A stretch of 64,000 bases of DNA from DATARH01 sp963773625 (GTDB taxonomy: Bacteria; Pseudomonadota; Alphaproteobacteria; ATCC43930; CGMCC-115725). Below, in pieces: positions 47,898 to 58,863 of this stretch. The notes under the pieces were generated by a model. It did not search any database, was not told the DNA's origin, and saw only the letters and a list, made by a program, of their open reading frames with translations. Within the stretch, counting starts at the first letter, position 1; every line of letters begins with the position of its first letter. The DNA lies in assembly GCA_963773625.1 (NCBI GenBank), contig CAVZCJ010000023.1, positions 1 through 64,000 on the forward strand, given 5' to 3'. The translations under genes and the position numbers were made by a program.

Positions 47898-47970
47898 CCT
47901 CTCTCGCAGCGGACTAGCGGGAGAGGGAACAGGCACTGGCGGAAATCCCCTCTCCCGCTTGCGGGAGAGG
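47898..47970. repeat. Two REP-like CTCTCCCGC palindromes
   Basis: CCCTCTCTCGC with GCGGGAGAGGG (about 47898-47928), and CCCTCTCCCGC with GCGGGAGAGG (about 47949-47970), form two adjacent hairpins between convergent genes. They belong to the same family as the palindrome at 42948. Confidence 0.6.
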
Positions 47971-48009
47971 AGTGGCTCCGCGCGCGGCCGGAGGCCGGGT
48001 GAGAGTGGG

Positions 48010-49184
48010 TTACAGCGCCAGCGAATATCGCGGGTCGGCGGCGAGGCAGGCGGCCTCGGGGAGGCCCAGCTCCTTCTTGACGAGGTTCGTGCCGAGCACC
48101 ATCGCGACCATCTTGTATTGCGCGTGGCGGCGGCTCATGCCTTCGCGGCCCATGCCGCAATCCGAGGAGATCACCACCCGCTCCGGCGGCAGATGCTTCA
48201 GCGCCTCGCGGACGATGTCGGCGACCTGATCCGGCCGCTCGATCTGCAAGCGTGTGGTGGTCGATGACGCCGATCACGACCTTCTTGTCGGTGACGATCT
48301 TGCCGATCGCTTCGAGGTCGCCGGTGCCCGACGAGCAGGTCTCGAAGGTCAGCGCGTCGGCGTCGACCTGGTTGAGCGCCTCCAGGGTCGGCTGGTAGCT
48401 CTGGACGTCGCGGAAGATGCGCTGCTGCGCCGGGTTGCCCCAGCAGGTGTGGCACCACACCTCGGTCTTGCCGCGCAGCCCCTTGACCGTGTTGTTGAAG
48501 ATTTTGACGAGGTCGGGGATTTCGAGCTTGCCGAACGGCTTGCCGCGCGCCGGCACCATGTGGATTTGCGGCTCCTCCAGCTGGATCACCGGGCAGCCGG
48601 CATCGGCCAGCGCGTTGAGCTCCTGGTTGATCGCCTCGCTGAACGCCCAGACCCGCTCGACCGGGTCCTTGTAGTAGTCGTCCTCGACGGCGGCGGCGAG
48701 CAGCTCGGGCATGATCGTGCCGAACTTGACCGGGCGCGGGGTCAGGCGCTGCGCCACCTTCCACATCGCGCCGTATTGCAGATTGCCGGGGCCGAGCGGC
48801 CCGACGATGCGCGGCACGACCCGCGCCTCGAGCTGGTCGTGCAGGATCTGCCCGCGCGGCACCGCCGCGAGGTTGACCGCCGGCACGGTCAGCGCTGGCC
48901 TCGCGCGAGAACCCGGCCATGTGGGTCAGCGGATAGCTCTGCCAGCTCCAGCCGCCGATCTCCTCGTCGTAATGCGCGTCGCCGTCGGTGCAGATGTCGA
49001 GCCCAGCCACTTCCTGCGCGCGCAGATGGGTCGAAACCGCGTCCTCGTACTGCTCGCGCCAGCGCGCGTTGACCATCGCCTCGAGAAAGTTCTTCGAGCC
49101 GATCTGCGCGGTGTGCCAGGCCGGGCGCGGCAGCGAGCCGATGATCGAGGTCGGCAGAATTTTGTCGGCGGTCGCTTTGTACAT
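48010..49184 (-). CDS. MetE-like (cobalamin-independent methionine synthase C-terminal domain) protein, frameshifted
   Basis: About 390 residues with only the catalytic barrel of MetE. ILPTSIIGSLPRPAWHTAQIGS, GLDICTDGDAHYDEEIGGWSWQSY, CPVIQLEEPQIHM, EVWCHTCWGNPAQQ, TFETCSSGTGDLEAIG and VVISSDCGMGREGMSRRHA supply the zinc-type His/Cys positions. Frame changes occur near 48895 (after FSRE) and 48250. It starts at ATG 49184 with CGGGAGGCACCC upstream. Such stand-alone proteins occur in catabolic clusters and may transfer or cleave methyl or C-S groups. It is not the housekeeping MetE. Confidence 0.8.
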
Positions 49185-49197
49185 GGGTGCCTCCCGG

Positions 49198-49617
49198 TTA
49201 TTTGCGGGGCTTCGCCTCTGTCGTGACGCACACGCGGCCGCTTGCGTGATTAGCCAATTGGGATGCCGGCCGATCCGGGTCTTTTGCTGCGGTTGCAAAG
49301 TGCGCGCAGAGCTCGAAATGGTCGGGGTCGAGAACCCGATAATCGTAGGGTTGGCTGGTCTCGGGATCGAGGATGCGCACGTACGAATGGGCTGGGCGAT
49401 TGACCAGCTGGGCAAGGCTGTCCGGCAATGGGTCGCCGCGCTGGTGGTCTCCGGCGATCGCATCGATCACGGCTTGCATGCCGGTGACGCGCTGGCCGTC
49501 GAGCCGCGCCGCCCGTATCTGCGCCGGCGAGCCGATCACCAGGAACGCGACGATGACCGCCGCCGCCACGAGAAGCGAGGCGCAGATCGTGAAGACCGCC
49601 GGCGGGCTCGGCCTCAT
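49198..49617 (-). CDS. Small exported/anchored hypothetical protein
   Basis: 139 residues. One N-terminal hydrophobic segment (VFTICASLLVAAAVIVAFLVIG) is followed by a soluble domain with GQRVTGMQAVIDAIAGDHQRG and LDPETSQPYDYRVLDPDHFELCAHF. I do not recognise the family; the ETSQPYDYR-LDPDHFELCA block is common in small pilin- or secretion-like hypothetical proteins that ride with DUF5671. ATG 49617 overlaps the TGA of the upstream gene by 4 bases, so they are coupled. Confidence 0.72.
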   Translation of the reverse strand: MRPSPPAVFTICASLLVAAAVIVAFLVIGSPAQIRAARLDGQRVTGMQAVIDAIAGDHQRGDPLPDSLAQLVNRPAHSYVRILDPETSQPYDYRVLDPDHFELCAHFATAAKDPDRPASQLANHASGRVCVTTEAKPRK

Positions 49618-50246
49618 ACGGTTTCGTCCCGCTTCATGTCGATGAGGAAGTAGCTGAAGATGCCGCCGGCGAGCACCGCCACCGTCGCCACCTTGAGCCC
49701 GAAGCGCAGCGTGAACTCGCCGCCGAGGACGTTGTAGACCAGGGTCGAGACGTCGCTGATCAGCGCCACGGCGGCGATGAACAGCGTCCCGTAGGTGAGC
49801 CATTTGCGCGGCCGTGATCCGCGCTTGGTGGGATCGCCCGCGATCGCGCGGGTGACGTGGCGGAATGCGATGAGGAAGAGCGGAAACGTCACGATCAGCA
49901 CCGATAGGCTGGTGCGAATCGTGTCGAGAAAGGCGATATCGGTCCGCCGTTCAAGCGGATCGGGCAGAGCGCGGTCGATGAAATCGAACACCAAATCCCC
50001 AAGGCTGAACGCACTCGCATAGAGGGTGACGAACAGGATCAGATAGATGAAGACCTCCCACGCGGAGAGGTAGGGTCGCGGCCGGGGCACGGCCAGCGGG
50101 AACTCGACCTCGGCAAAGCCACCGATTGCCGCGTCGATGTCGTCGCGTTGCCAGCCCGCCTTTTCAAGCGCATTTGCAATCGCGTCGCGCTCGATCCCCT
50201 GTTCGAGCGAGCGAGCGACAAAGCGGACGAGTTCGGGTGTGCTCAC
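49614..50246 (-). CDS. DUF5671 membrane protein
   Basis: 210 residues. A soluble helical N-terminus (PELVRFVARSLEQGIERDAIANALEKAGW) resembles a UBA-like three-helix module. Four hydrophobic helices follow (FIYLILFVTLYASAFSLGDLVF, SVLIVTFPLFLIAFRHVT, WLTYGTLFIAAVALISDVSTLV, VATVAVLAGGIFSYFLIDM). This matches the DUF5671 pattern. The function is unknown. It overlaps both neighbours by 4 bases (ATGA), in an operon of hydrolase-fold protein, DUF5671 and small exported protein. Confidence 0.82.
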   Translation of the reverse strand: MSTPELVRFVARSLEQGIERDAIANALEKAGWQRDDIDAAIGGFAEVEFPLAVPRPRPYLSAWEVFIYLILFVTLYASAFSLGDLVFDFIDRALPDPLERRTDIAFLDTIRTSLSVLIVTFPLFLIAFRHVTRAIAGDPTKRGSRPRKWLTYGTLFIAAVALISDVSTLVYNVLGGEFTLRFGLKVATVAVLAGGIFSYFLIDMKRDETV

Positions 50247-51052
50247 CCGCCGCGCCGCTTGAGGAAATCGAGCGTCGCGTCGGCGGCCTGGTCGGCGTGC
50301 GTCGCGGCGACGTGGTAGGAGTTGCCGGGGAACACGACCAGCTCCGAGCCGGCGATCTGCTCCTGCCAGGCGCGCATCGAGGCGACCGAGCCGAGCCCGC
50401 TATCCTCGGTGGTGACGACCAGCGTCGGGCATTTGATCTTCGGAATGTCGGCGCGGATGTCGGCGATCGCGATCGTCGGCATGAAGCCGAGCTGGGTCGA
50501 GAGCGCGGTGCGCGCCATGTACTTGACCCAGAAGTCGAACCCCTCCTTCGGGAAGCTGCTGCCGAGCCGGTTGGCCATGTTCTGCCGCGCCCAGTATTCG
50601 ACGCCGTGATCCTCGAACATCTTGACCGTCGCGGCGACGTTCGCAGCGGCTTCCTCGCGGAACGGCGGCGGCGAGCCGACCACGGTCAGCGTCTTGACCC
50701 GCTCGGGGCGGCGGGCGGCGAAGGCGCGCGCGACGGTGCCGCCGATCTTGGCGCCGACGAGATGGAAGCGGTCGACCTGGACATGGTCCATCACCAGGCA
50801 GAAATCCTCGACAAGCCGGTCGAGGGTCCACGGGAAGTCGCGCGGCATCGGCGTCGATTGGCCAAAGCCGCGCATGTCGGGCCGCACCACCCGGTACTGC
50901 CGCGCCAGCTTCGGGACCCACCGCCACCAGGCGAGCCCGCTCTCGGCGTTGCCGTGCAGCAGCAGCACGGTTTCCGGGTGGGTCCACGGGTCGGTGAAGT
51001 CGTCGACCTCGTAGTGCATTTCGCAATCGGCTGAGGGGCGGAAGTTCGGCAT
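50243..51052 (-). CDS. Alpha/beta-hydrolase fold protein with Lys at the nucleophile position
   Basis: An intact 269-residue protein. VLLLHGNAESGLAWWRWVPKLA is the oxyanion strand and VVRPDMRGFGQS the next. The nucleophile elbow reads FHLVGAKIGGTVARAFAA, so G-x-S-x-G has become G-A-K-I-G (AAG codon). The region CPTLVVTTEDSGLGSV holds the acid position and PGNSYHVAATHAD the His. The frame is unbroken, so the change is real in this sequence. It may be a non-hydrolytic member or use another residue. It starts at ATG 51052 with CAGGGAGGCACC upstream and is divergent from the LigB gene. Confidence 0.82.
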   Translation of the reverse strand: MPNFRPSADCEMHYEVDDFTDPWTHPETVLLLHGNAESGLAWWRWVPKLARQYRVVRPDMRGFGQSTPMPRDFPWTLDRLVEDFCLVMDHVQVDRFHLVGAKIGGTVARAFAARRPERVKTLTVVGSPPPFREEAAANVAATVKMFEDHGVEYWARQNMANRLGSSFPKEGFDFWVKYMARTALSTQLGFMPTIAIADIRADIPKIKCPTLVVTTEDSGLGSVASMRAWQEQIAGSELVVFPGNSYHVAATHADQAADATLDFLKRRGG

Positions 51053-51147
51053 GTCGGTGCCTCCCTGTCGGTTAGCCGCAATCCTAGTCGAGAATGTGGC
51101 GCCTCTCTGCTATGATTTGCGCAAACCTCTATTCAGGGAGTGGCACG

Positions 51148-52203
51148 ATGGGCGAAATCCTCGGTATCGGCGTCACGCATTATCCCGGCCTCATCCAGCC
51201 CGACGAGCAGATGGCCGGTCTGTTGAACCGTACGCTGAACAGCGACCAGGTTCCGGAAAAGCTCAAGGACCCCAAGACCTGGCCCGCGGCGATGCGCGAG
51301 GAATGGAAGGACCCGGTCGCTTCGGCGACCGAGCACCGGCGCCGGCTCGTCAATGGCTTCCGCGAGGCGCGCGAGGCGATCGACGCGTTCAAGCCCGATT
51401 TCGTCGTCATCTTCGGCGACGATCAGTACGAGAATTTCCGCGAGGAGGGCGTGCCGTCGTTCTGCGTCTTCCTGCAGGAGGAGACCGAGTCGCACCCGTT
51501 CGCCCGCTACTTCATGGGCAACACCAATGTCTGGGGCGAGGGCAAGGACACGGTCATCAAGACCAAGGGCCACAAGACCGGCGCGTCGTATCTCGCGGCC
51601 AAGCTGATCGAAGAGGATTACGACGTCAGCTACGCCTACAAGATGCGCTACGAGAACGGGCTGCCGCACGCCTTCATCAACACCGTCATGTACCTCGACT
51701 ACGACCGCAAGGGATTCCCCTATCCGGTCGTGCCGTTCCATGTGAACTGCTACGGGTCGAGCGTCATCGCCAAGCGCGGGCTCGACCGCGCATCTGACCG
51801 GCGAGGCGGATCCCAATCTGGTCGATCCGCCGGGGCCGAACCCGCGGCGCTGCTTCGACATCGGCGCGGCGATCGCGCGCATCATCGCCGACAGCCCGTA
51901 GCGGGTCGCGCTCGTCGCTTCGTCGTCGTGGTCGCACGCGTTTCTGACGCCGAAGAACCACTACCTCTATCCCGACAATGCCGGCGACCGGGCGCGGTTC
52001 GACGAACTTGTCGTCGGGCAAGCTGACCCGCTGGCGCGAGCTTTCGCACCGCGCAGATCGAGGACGCCGGGCAGCAGGAGTTCCTCAACTGGGTGACGCT
52101 CGGCGGCGCGATGCACGAGCTGAAGCGCGAGCCGGAGATCATCGACTACGTCGAGTTGTACATCTTCAATTCGGACAAGTGCTTCGCCGTTTTCCGGCCG
52201 TAA
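51148..52203 (+). CDS. LigB-family extradiol ring-cleavage dioxygenase, frameshifted, in-frame TAG
   Basis: About 350 residues, class III extradiol dioxygenase catalytic (LigB/beta) type. MGEILGIGVTHYPGLIQPDEQM carries the N-terminal Fe-ligand His. AFKPDFVVIFGDDQYENF, the NCYGSS near VPFHV, and WSHAFLTPKNHYLYPDN follow. The C-terminal FLNWVTLGGAMHELKREPEIIDY is typical of the single-chain type. A TAG at 51899-51901 stands where the family has Trp (DSP|RVALVASSSWSHAFL). Shifts lie near 51780, 52012 and 52047. GGGAGTGGC precedes ATG 51148. It would open a catechol- or protocatechuate-like ring. Confidence 0.83.
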
Positions 52204-52506
52204 GCCGAGCAACGTTGCGACCCAAAGACTCCTCTGCCCGCTTAGCGTGGGAGAGGGTAGCGAGCGTAACGAGGCGGACGAGGGCGGCCGAACCGTGACT
52301 CGTGGGAATAGCCGCGGGGCTATTTCTTTAAGCTATTAAACAAAGTTTTTAATCCAAGAGGGTTTCGAAGTGCTTTTCGAGCCCGATTGTCGGACGCGCT
52401 GCCAATGTATTACGCTCTTTCGCATAAGCGATGAAAGTACCCGTGCCGCGCCGTTTATGACGCGCGCATAAGGGTCAAAAAAGCGCGAAATGAACAGGAG
52501 AGCGCC
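52204..52506. other. Intergenic region, partly AT-rich
   Basis: 303 bases. They hold a degenerate REP-like CTCTGCCCGC...GTGGGAGAGGG sequence (about 52230-52256) and a hairpin terminator. A less GC-rich tract from about 52322 must contain the promoter of the MFS gene; TTGTCG at 52387 with TATTAC at 52408 is a weak candidate with a short (15-base) spacer. No gene is seen. Confidence 0.55.
52307..52330 (+). terminator. Terminator after the LigB gene
   Basis: AATAGCC/GGCTATT stem (7 bp), GCGG loop, then TCTTTA. It lies about 100 bases past the dioxygenase stop. Confidence 0.6.
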
Positions 52507-53944
52507 ATGCTGGATCTGCTCGAGCGGCAGACGTCGCTCACAATCAATCAATGGAAAATTTTCGCCGCGTGCTTGTTTTCGATCGTCATCGATTTTTTTG
52601 ATTTTGCGTTGATCGGATTTGTCCTGGCGTTCTTTGTCAAGGATTGGCATCTGACGTTCGGGCAATCGGGAGCGATCCTGTTTGCCTCGGGGATAGCGGC
52701 GATACCGGGTGGGATTTTCTTTGGCTGGCTTGGTGACAAGATCGGCCGCCGCACGGTGTTCATGATGATGATCCTGATCCTTTCGCTCGCCACCGGCGTG
52801 ATGGCCCTGGCGCCGGAGAACGGGTGGATATTCATCGCGGCGATGCGATTCATCGTCGGGCTGGGGGTCGGCGGCCTCGCCGCTGTCGATCTGCCGTTGC
52901 TGCAGGAATTTGTCCCGGCGTCGAAACGCGGCTGGGTCAGCGGCCTGTCGATCGGCTTGTTGCCTTTGGGGCCAATGCTGGCGGCATTGTTAAGCGCGTC
53001 GCTCGGCGCAGTAATCGGCTGGCGCGGCCTATTCGCCATTGGGCTGGTGCCAGCGGCGTTTGCCTTCGTCATTCGCCTTTGGGTCCCGGAGTTCCCGCGC
53101 TGGTTGTTGGGCCAGGGGCGCTTCGAGGAGGCGCGCCGCTCGCTCGCCTGGGCGCTCAAAGTAGATCCTGACGAAATTCAGCTGCCAGCATCACTGAGCG
53201 AGCAGCCGCGCGCGTCGTGGCTGGAATTGTTCAGATATCCGCGCAGTATCGCCGCGGCGATTACTGACCGGGCTCAGCTCAACGGGCGCGGTCGGCGTGG
53301 CGCTGTGGGGCGCCACCCTGCTGGTGCTGGTGCTGAAAGTGACCCCGCCCAGGCCGCTTACCTATCGGTATGGATCGCGCTGGTCGGCATCCCCGGACGG
53401 GCCGCTGGGCGCTTGGATGTCGGACGCGTTTGGCCGCCGTGGGGCCGGGGTTTTCCTGTCTGTAGCGGCGGGCTGCGGGACGGTGCTGGCCGGCTACCTG
53501 CACGATGTCTACATCGGCACCGCATCGGCGTTCTTCATACTGCTGCTCGTGGCGAGCTTTTTCTCGAACGCCAGCTTCTCCGTTGTCTTTCCATACATGG
53601 CCGAGCTGTGGCCGGCAAACTTGCGGGCCAGCGGCTTCGGTCTAGTCTACGGTTGCTCGAACATCGCCAAATTCATCGGCCCGGCCGGCCTCGCCGTCAT
53701 CGCCGGCGCTTCCAACTATGTCGCTCCGAAGGCGACCCTTGACGCACTCGTCCCCGCTTTCGCCTACTTTGCCGCCTGGTACCTGCTCGCCGTTGTCGGG
53801 TTTCTGTTTGTCGGCATCGAGACACGCGGCCGTACGATCGAGGAACTCGACGCCGCGCTCACGCGGCCGGCGCCGGTAGGACGCGGCGGCGGTCGTCCTG
53901 CCGCCGCCGCGCGTCGAGCCCTATCGCGGGCCGCCGCCGCATGA
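52507..53944 (+). CDS. MFS transporter, frameshifted
   Basis: About 460 residues, 12 helices. AACAGGAGAGCGCC precedes ATG 52507. Helix 1 is FAACLFSIVIDFFDFALIGFVL. The signature loop is GWLGDKIGRRTVF, repeated as MSDAFGRRGAGVFLS in the second half. RFIVGLGVGGLAAVDLPLLQEFVP and WPANLRASGFGLVYG are typical of the MHS/AAHS branch. Shifts occur near 53270, 53350 and 53400. The tail EELDAALTRPAPV is the natural end; the open frame runs to 53944, but a further +1 would stop at TAG 53877. The first 150 bases are visibly less GC-rich than the neighbours. Confidence 0.82.
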
Positions 53945-54827
53945 GAAAGGCCCGCGCGTCTTTCTCGACTACGATCAGATCGAGCTCGACGCGGCCTACG
54001 ATCAGGCCGTTTACCAGCCCAATATCCTCCAGCTCAACAAGCGCTGGGCGAGCAACAGCGCCCGCACCCGCGCGCGGATCGGCGAGCCGCTCCGCCGCGC
54101 CTACGGCGAAACCGCGATCGAGCAACTCGACATCTTCCGCACCGACGCGCCAAACGCGCCCGTCTTTATCTTCATCCATGGCGGCGCGTGGATCCGCGGC
54201 GAGGCCAAGAGCTATGCTGCGCCGGCCGAGATGTTCGTCCGGCGCCGGCGCGCACTACGTCGTGCCCGATTTCATCAATGTCGGCGGACGCCGGCGGCAG
54301 CCTGTTTCCGATGGCGGAGCAGGTGCGCCGGGCGATCGCCTGGGTCTATCGCAACGCCGGCAGCTTCGGCGGCGACCCCACGCGCATTTATATCGGGGGC
54401 CAGTCGTCGGGCGCGCATCTCGCCGCGGTGGCGTTGACCACCGACTGGCGTGGCGAATTTGGCCTGCCGGCGCGACATCGTCAAAGGCGGGCTGTGCACC
54501 AGCGGCATGTACGAGCTGGCGCCGGTGCGGCTGTCGGCGCGCGCCAATTACGTCAAGTTCACCGACGAGATGGTCGAGGCGCTGAGCCCGATCCGCCATC
54601 TCGACCGCCTGGCGGCGCCGCTGATCGTGTCCTACGGCACGTATGAGACGCCGGAGTTCATCCGCCAGGCCCGCGAGTTCGCGGCGGCCGTCCGGGACGC
54701 CGGGAAGCTGCGCGAGCTGATCGTCGCCGAGAACTATAGCCATCTGGAACTGCCCGAGACGCTGTGTAACCCCTACGGCATCCTCGGCGCGGCGGTGCTG
54801 AAGATGATGGGCTTAGGCGACGGCTGA
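53941..54827 (+). CDS. Alpha/beta hydrolase (HSL/arylformamidase-like esterase), frameshifted
   Basis: About 295 residues. FIFIHGGAWIRGEAKSY is the HGG-W oxyanion motif of the HSL/kynurenine-formamidase branch; the nucleophile Ser is in YIGGQSSGAHLAAVAL, and Asp/His lie near SYGTYETPEFIRQ and NYSHLELPETL. The frame after the start reads RVFLDYDQIELDAAYDQAVYQPN. The start is unclear: ATG 53941 fits if one G is missing after it. Shifts also lie near 54238, 54290 and 54475. It ends at TGA 54825 with KMMGLGDG. It probably cleaves a formamide or ester in the same pathway as the upstream transporter substrate. Confidence 0.75.
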
Positions 54828-54830
54828 CGT

Positions 54831-55964
54831 CTACTCCCGCAAATCCTCGAAGAATTCCTTGACCCGGGCGAAAAAGCCGGCGCTCTCCGGGTTGGTCTTG
54901 CGGTTGTCGCCTTCCTGCTCGAACTCGCGCAGCAATTCCTGCTGCCGTTTCGTCAGGTTCACCGGCGTCTCGACCACGGCGTTGACGAACATGTCGCCGC
55001 GCAGCGGCGAGCGCAGCACGGTCATGCCCTTGCCCTTCAACCGGAAGCGGTGGCCCGATTGCGTGCCAGCGGGGACGGTGACGCGGGTCATCGCGCCTTC
55101 CACCGTCGGCACCTCGATCGCACCACCCAGCGCCGCCGTGGTAAATGGGATCGGCACCCGGCAATAGATATTGGCGCCGTCACGCTGGAAGATCGCGTGT
55201 TCGGCGATACTGATAAAGATGTAGAGGTCACCCGCCGGCGCGCCGTGAAGCCCGACTTCACCCTCACCGGCGAGGCGGATGCGGGTGCCGTCCTCGACCC
55301 CGGACGGGATGCTGACCGACAGCGTCTTTTCGCGCCGTACCCGGCCTTGGCCGCCGCAGGATTTGCACGGCTTCTCGATCACGGTGCCCGCGCCCTGGCA
55401 GGTGGGGCAGGTGCGCTCGATGGTGAAGAAGCCTTGCTGCGCGCGCACCCTTCCGTGGCCCTGGCAGGTGCGGCAGGAGGCCGGGCGGGAGCCGGCTTCG
55501 GCGCCGCTGCCTTGGCACGGTTCGCATTGCCCGAAAGTGTTGACGCGGATTGTGGTCTGCTTGCCCTTGAAGGCTTCCTCAAGCGGGATCTCGAGGTTGT
55601 AGCGCAAATCGCTGCCGCTGCGATTGGGGCCGGCGTCGCGCCGCCCGCCGCCCATCGCCCCAAACATCTCCTCGAAGATGTCGGCGAACCCGCCCGAGAA
55701 ACCACCAAACCCGCCGGCGCCTGGCCCCGCGCTGCCATTCTCGAAGGCGGCATGACCGAAACGGTCATAGGCGGCGCGTTTCTGCTCGTCCTTGAGGACG
55801 TCGTAGGCTTCGTTGATGTCCTTGAATTTCTGCTCGGCGCTTTTGTCCCCTGAATTGCGGTCGGGGTGATGCTGCATCGCCATCTTGCGAAAGGCTTGCC
55901 GCAACTCGTCGGCGCTGGCAGTTTTGCTGACGCCAAGCGTTTCGTAGTAGTCCTGCTTAGCCAT
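54831..55964 (-). CDS. dnaJ: Chaperone DnaJ
   Basis: An intact 377-residue class I J-protein. J-domain with HPD in KMAMQHHPDRNSGDK, Gly-rich linker (GSAGPGAGGFGGFSGGF), and a zinc-binding region with four CxxCxGxG repeats (CEPCQGSG, CRTCQGHG, CPTCQGAG, CKSCGGQG). The C-terminal substrate domain includes GEVGLHGAPAGDLYIFISI and FTTAALGGAIEVPTVEG. It stimulates DnaK ATPase and delivers clients. It lies 99 bp downstream of dnaK. There is no frameshift. Confidence 0.96.
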   Translation of the reverse strand: MAKQDYYETLGVSKTASADELRQAFRKMAMQHHPDRNSGDKSAEQKFKDINEAYDVLKDEQKRAAYDRFGHAAFENGSAGPGAGGFGGFSGGFADIFEEMFGAMGGGRRDAGPNRSGSDLRYNLEIPLEEAFKGKQTTIRVNTFGQCEPCQGSGAEAGSRPASCRTCQGHGRVRAQQGFFTIERTCPTCQGAGTVIEKPCKSCGGQGRVRREKTLSVSIPSGVEDGTRIRLAGEGEVGLHGAPAGDLYIFISIAEHAIFQRDGANIYCRVPIPFTTAALGGAIEVPTVEGAMTRVTVPAGTQSGHRFRLKGKGMTVLRSPLRGDMFVNAVVETPVNLTKRQQELLREFEQEGDNRKTNPESAGFFARVKEFFEDLRE

Positions 55965-56063
55965 GGTGAGAGCGCACCGGTTCTCCGTGTCGGGCGAAAA
56001 GCGTCACCCCCAGGTTGAAAACCCAAGGGTGAGCCATGGTCGTTTCCTGCAGCAAAGCAGTTT

Positions 56064-57998
<1,935 letters not shown>

Positions 57999-58066
57999 GG
58001 AAACCTCATGTCAAAAGCAGGACCGAACGGCCCGGATAGGCGCCGCCCCGGTCCCCCGGGAAATGA

Positions 58067-58093
58067 CACGTTGGCCATGGATTGGCCAACGTG
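58067..58093 (-). promoter_or_regulatory. Palindromic operator-like element upstream of dnaK
   Basis: CACGTTGGCC is exactly inverted as GGCCAACGTG with a 7-base centre (27 bases in all), about 70 bases upstream of the dnaK ATG. Just upstream on the same strand is GGCTTGCCTACATATATCTC, which could hold a promoter. The element is not CIRCE (TTAGCACTC-N9-GAGTGCTAA). It could be an operator or a 5'-leader hairpin. Confidence 0.5.
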
Positions 58094-58224
58094 AGAGATA
58101 TATGTAGGCAAGCCGGCCGGGACAACCGGTACCGGCGCACAGAAAACGCAACGTTCGATCGAATAGGCCTTGTGCGCGTGATCGTTTCGGCAAGCTCTCG
58201 CAGCGCTACCGGAAAGAAGCCGGC

Positions 58225-58844
58225 ATGACTGAGGCCGTGTCTCTCGCGGATGCTCGCTTCGAGCGGGTTCAGATGCCGGATGCCGACGTGTTCTTCCTCC
58301 GGCGCCTAGAGCTGGGCCAGCCAGAATCGCGCGTTCTCGAACGGCTCATCGGCGAGACCGAATGGCATGCCGAGGCAGTTGTCATGTGGGGTCGCAGGCT
58401 GCCGCAGCCGCGCCTTACCGCCTGGTACGGCGACCCGGGCCGGCGCTACGCATATTCCGGCATCGAGCTCGAGCCATTGCCGTGGACGCCGCTGCTGCGC
58501 GACGTCAAGGCGCGCGTCGAGAACGCTGCGGGGACATTGTTCAACAGCGTGCTCCTGAACTACTACCGCGACCATCGCGACAGCATCGGGTTCCACAGCG
58601 ACGATGAGCCGGAGCTCGGCGCGCGACCGGTCATCGCCTCGCTGAGCCTCGGCGAGGAGCGGACCTTCGTCTTGAAGCATAAACGGCTGAAGGATGCCGC
58701 GCCGGTTCGGCTGCGGCTCGACCTCGGGCAGCCTCTTGGTGATGGGCGGCGATACGCAGCACGCGTGGCGGCACGGCATCATGAAAGAGACCCGGCCTTG
58801 CGGCCCGAGGGTCAATCTGACGTTCCGCAACTATCTTCGGCTGA
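58225..58844 (+). CDS. alkB: AlkB-type alpha-ketoglutarate-dependent dioxygenase, frameshifted end
   Basis: About 205 residues. The Fe ligands are H-x-D in SIGFHSDDEPELG and His in GGDTQHAWRHGI, with 2OG-binding Arg in RVNLTFR. The substrate lid region LTAWYGDPGRRYAYSGIELEPLPW and VLLNYYRDHRDS are as in the AlkB2/3-type branch. Shifts near 58725 and 58828; the last gives TIFG and TGA 58842. It would remove alkyl groups from DNA or RNA bases. It is divergent from dnaK. Confidence 0.83.
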
Positions 58845-58863
58845 GTTCGCGGTCCGGGTGCCC

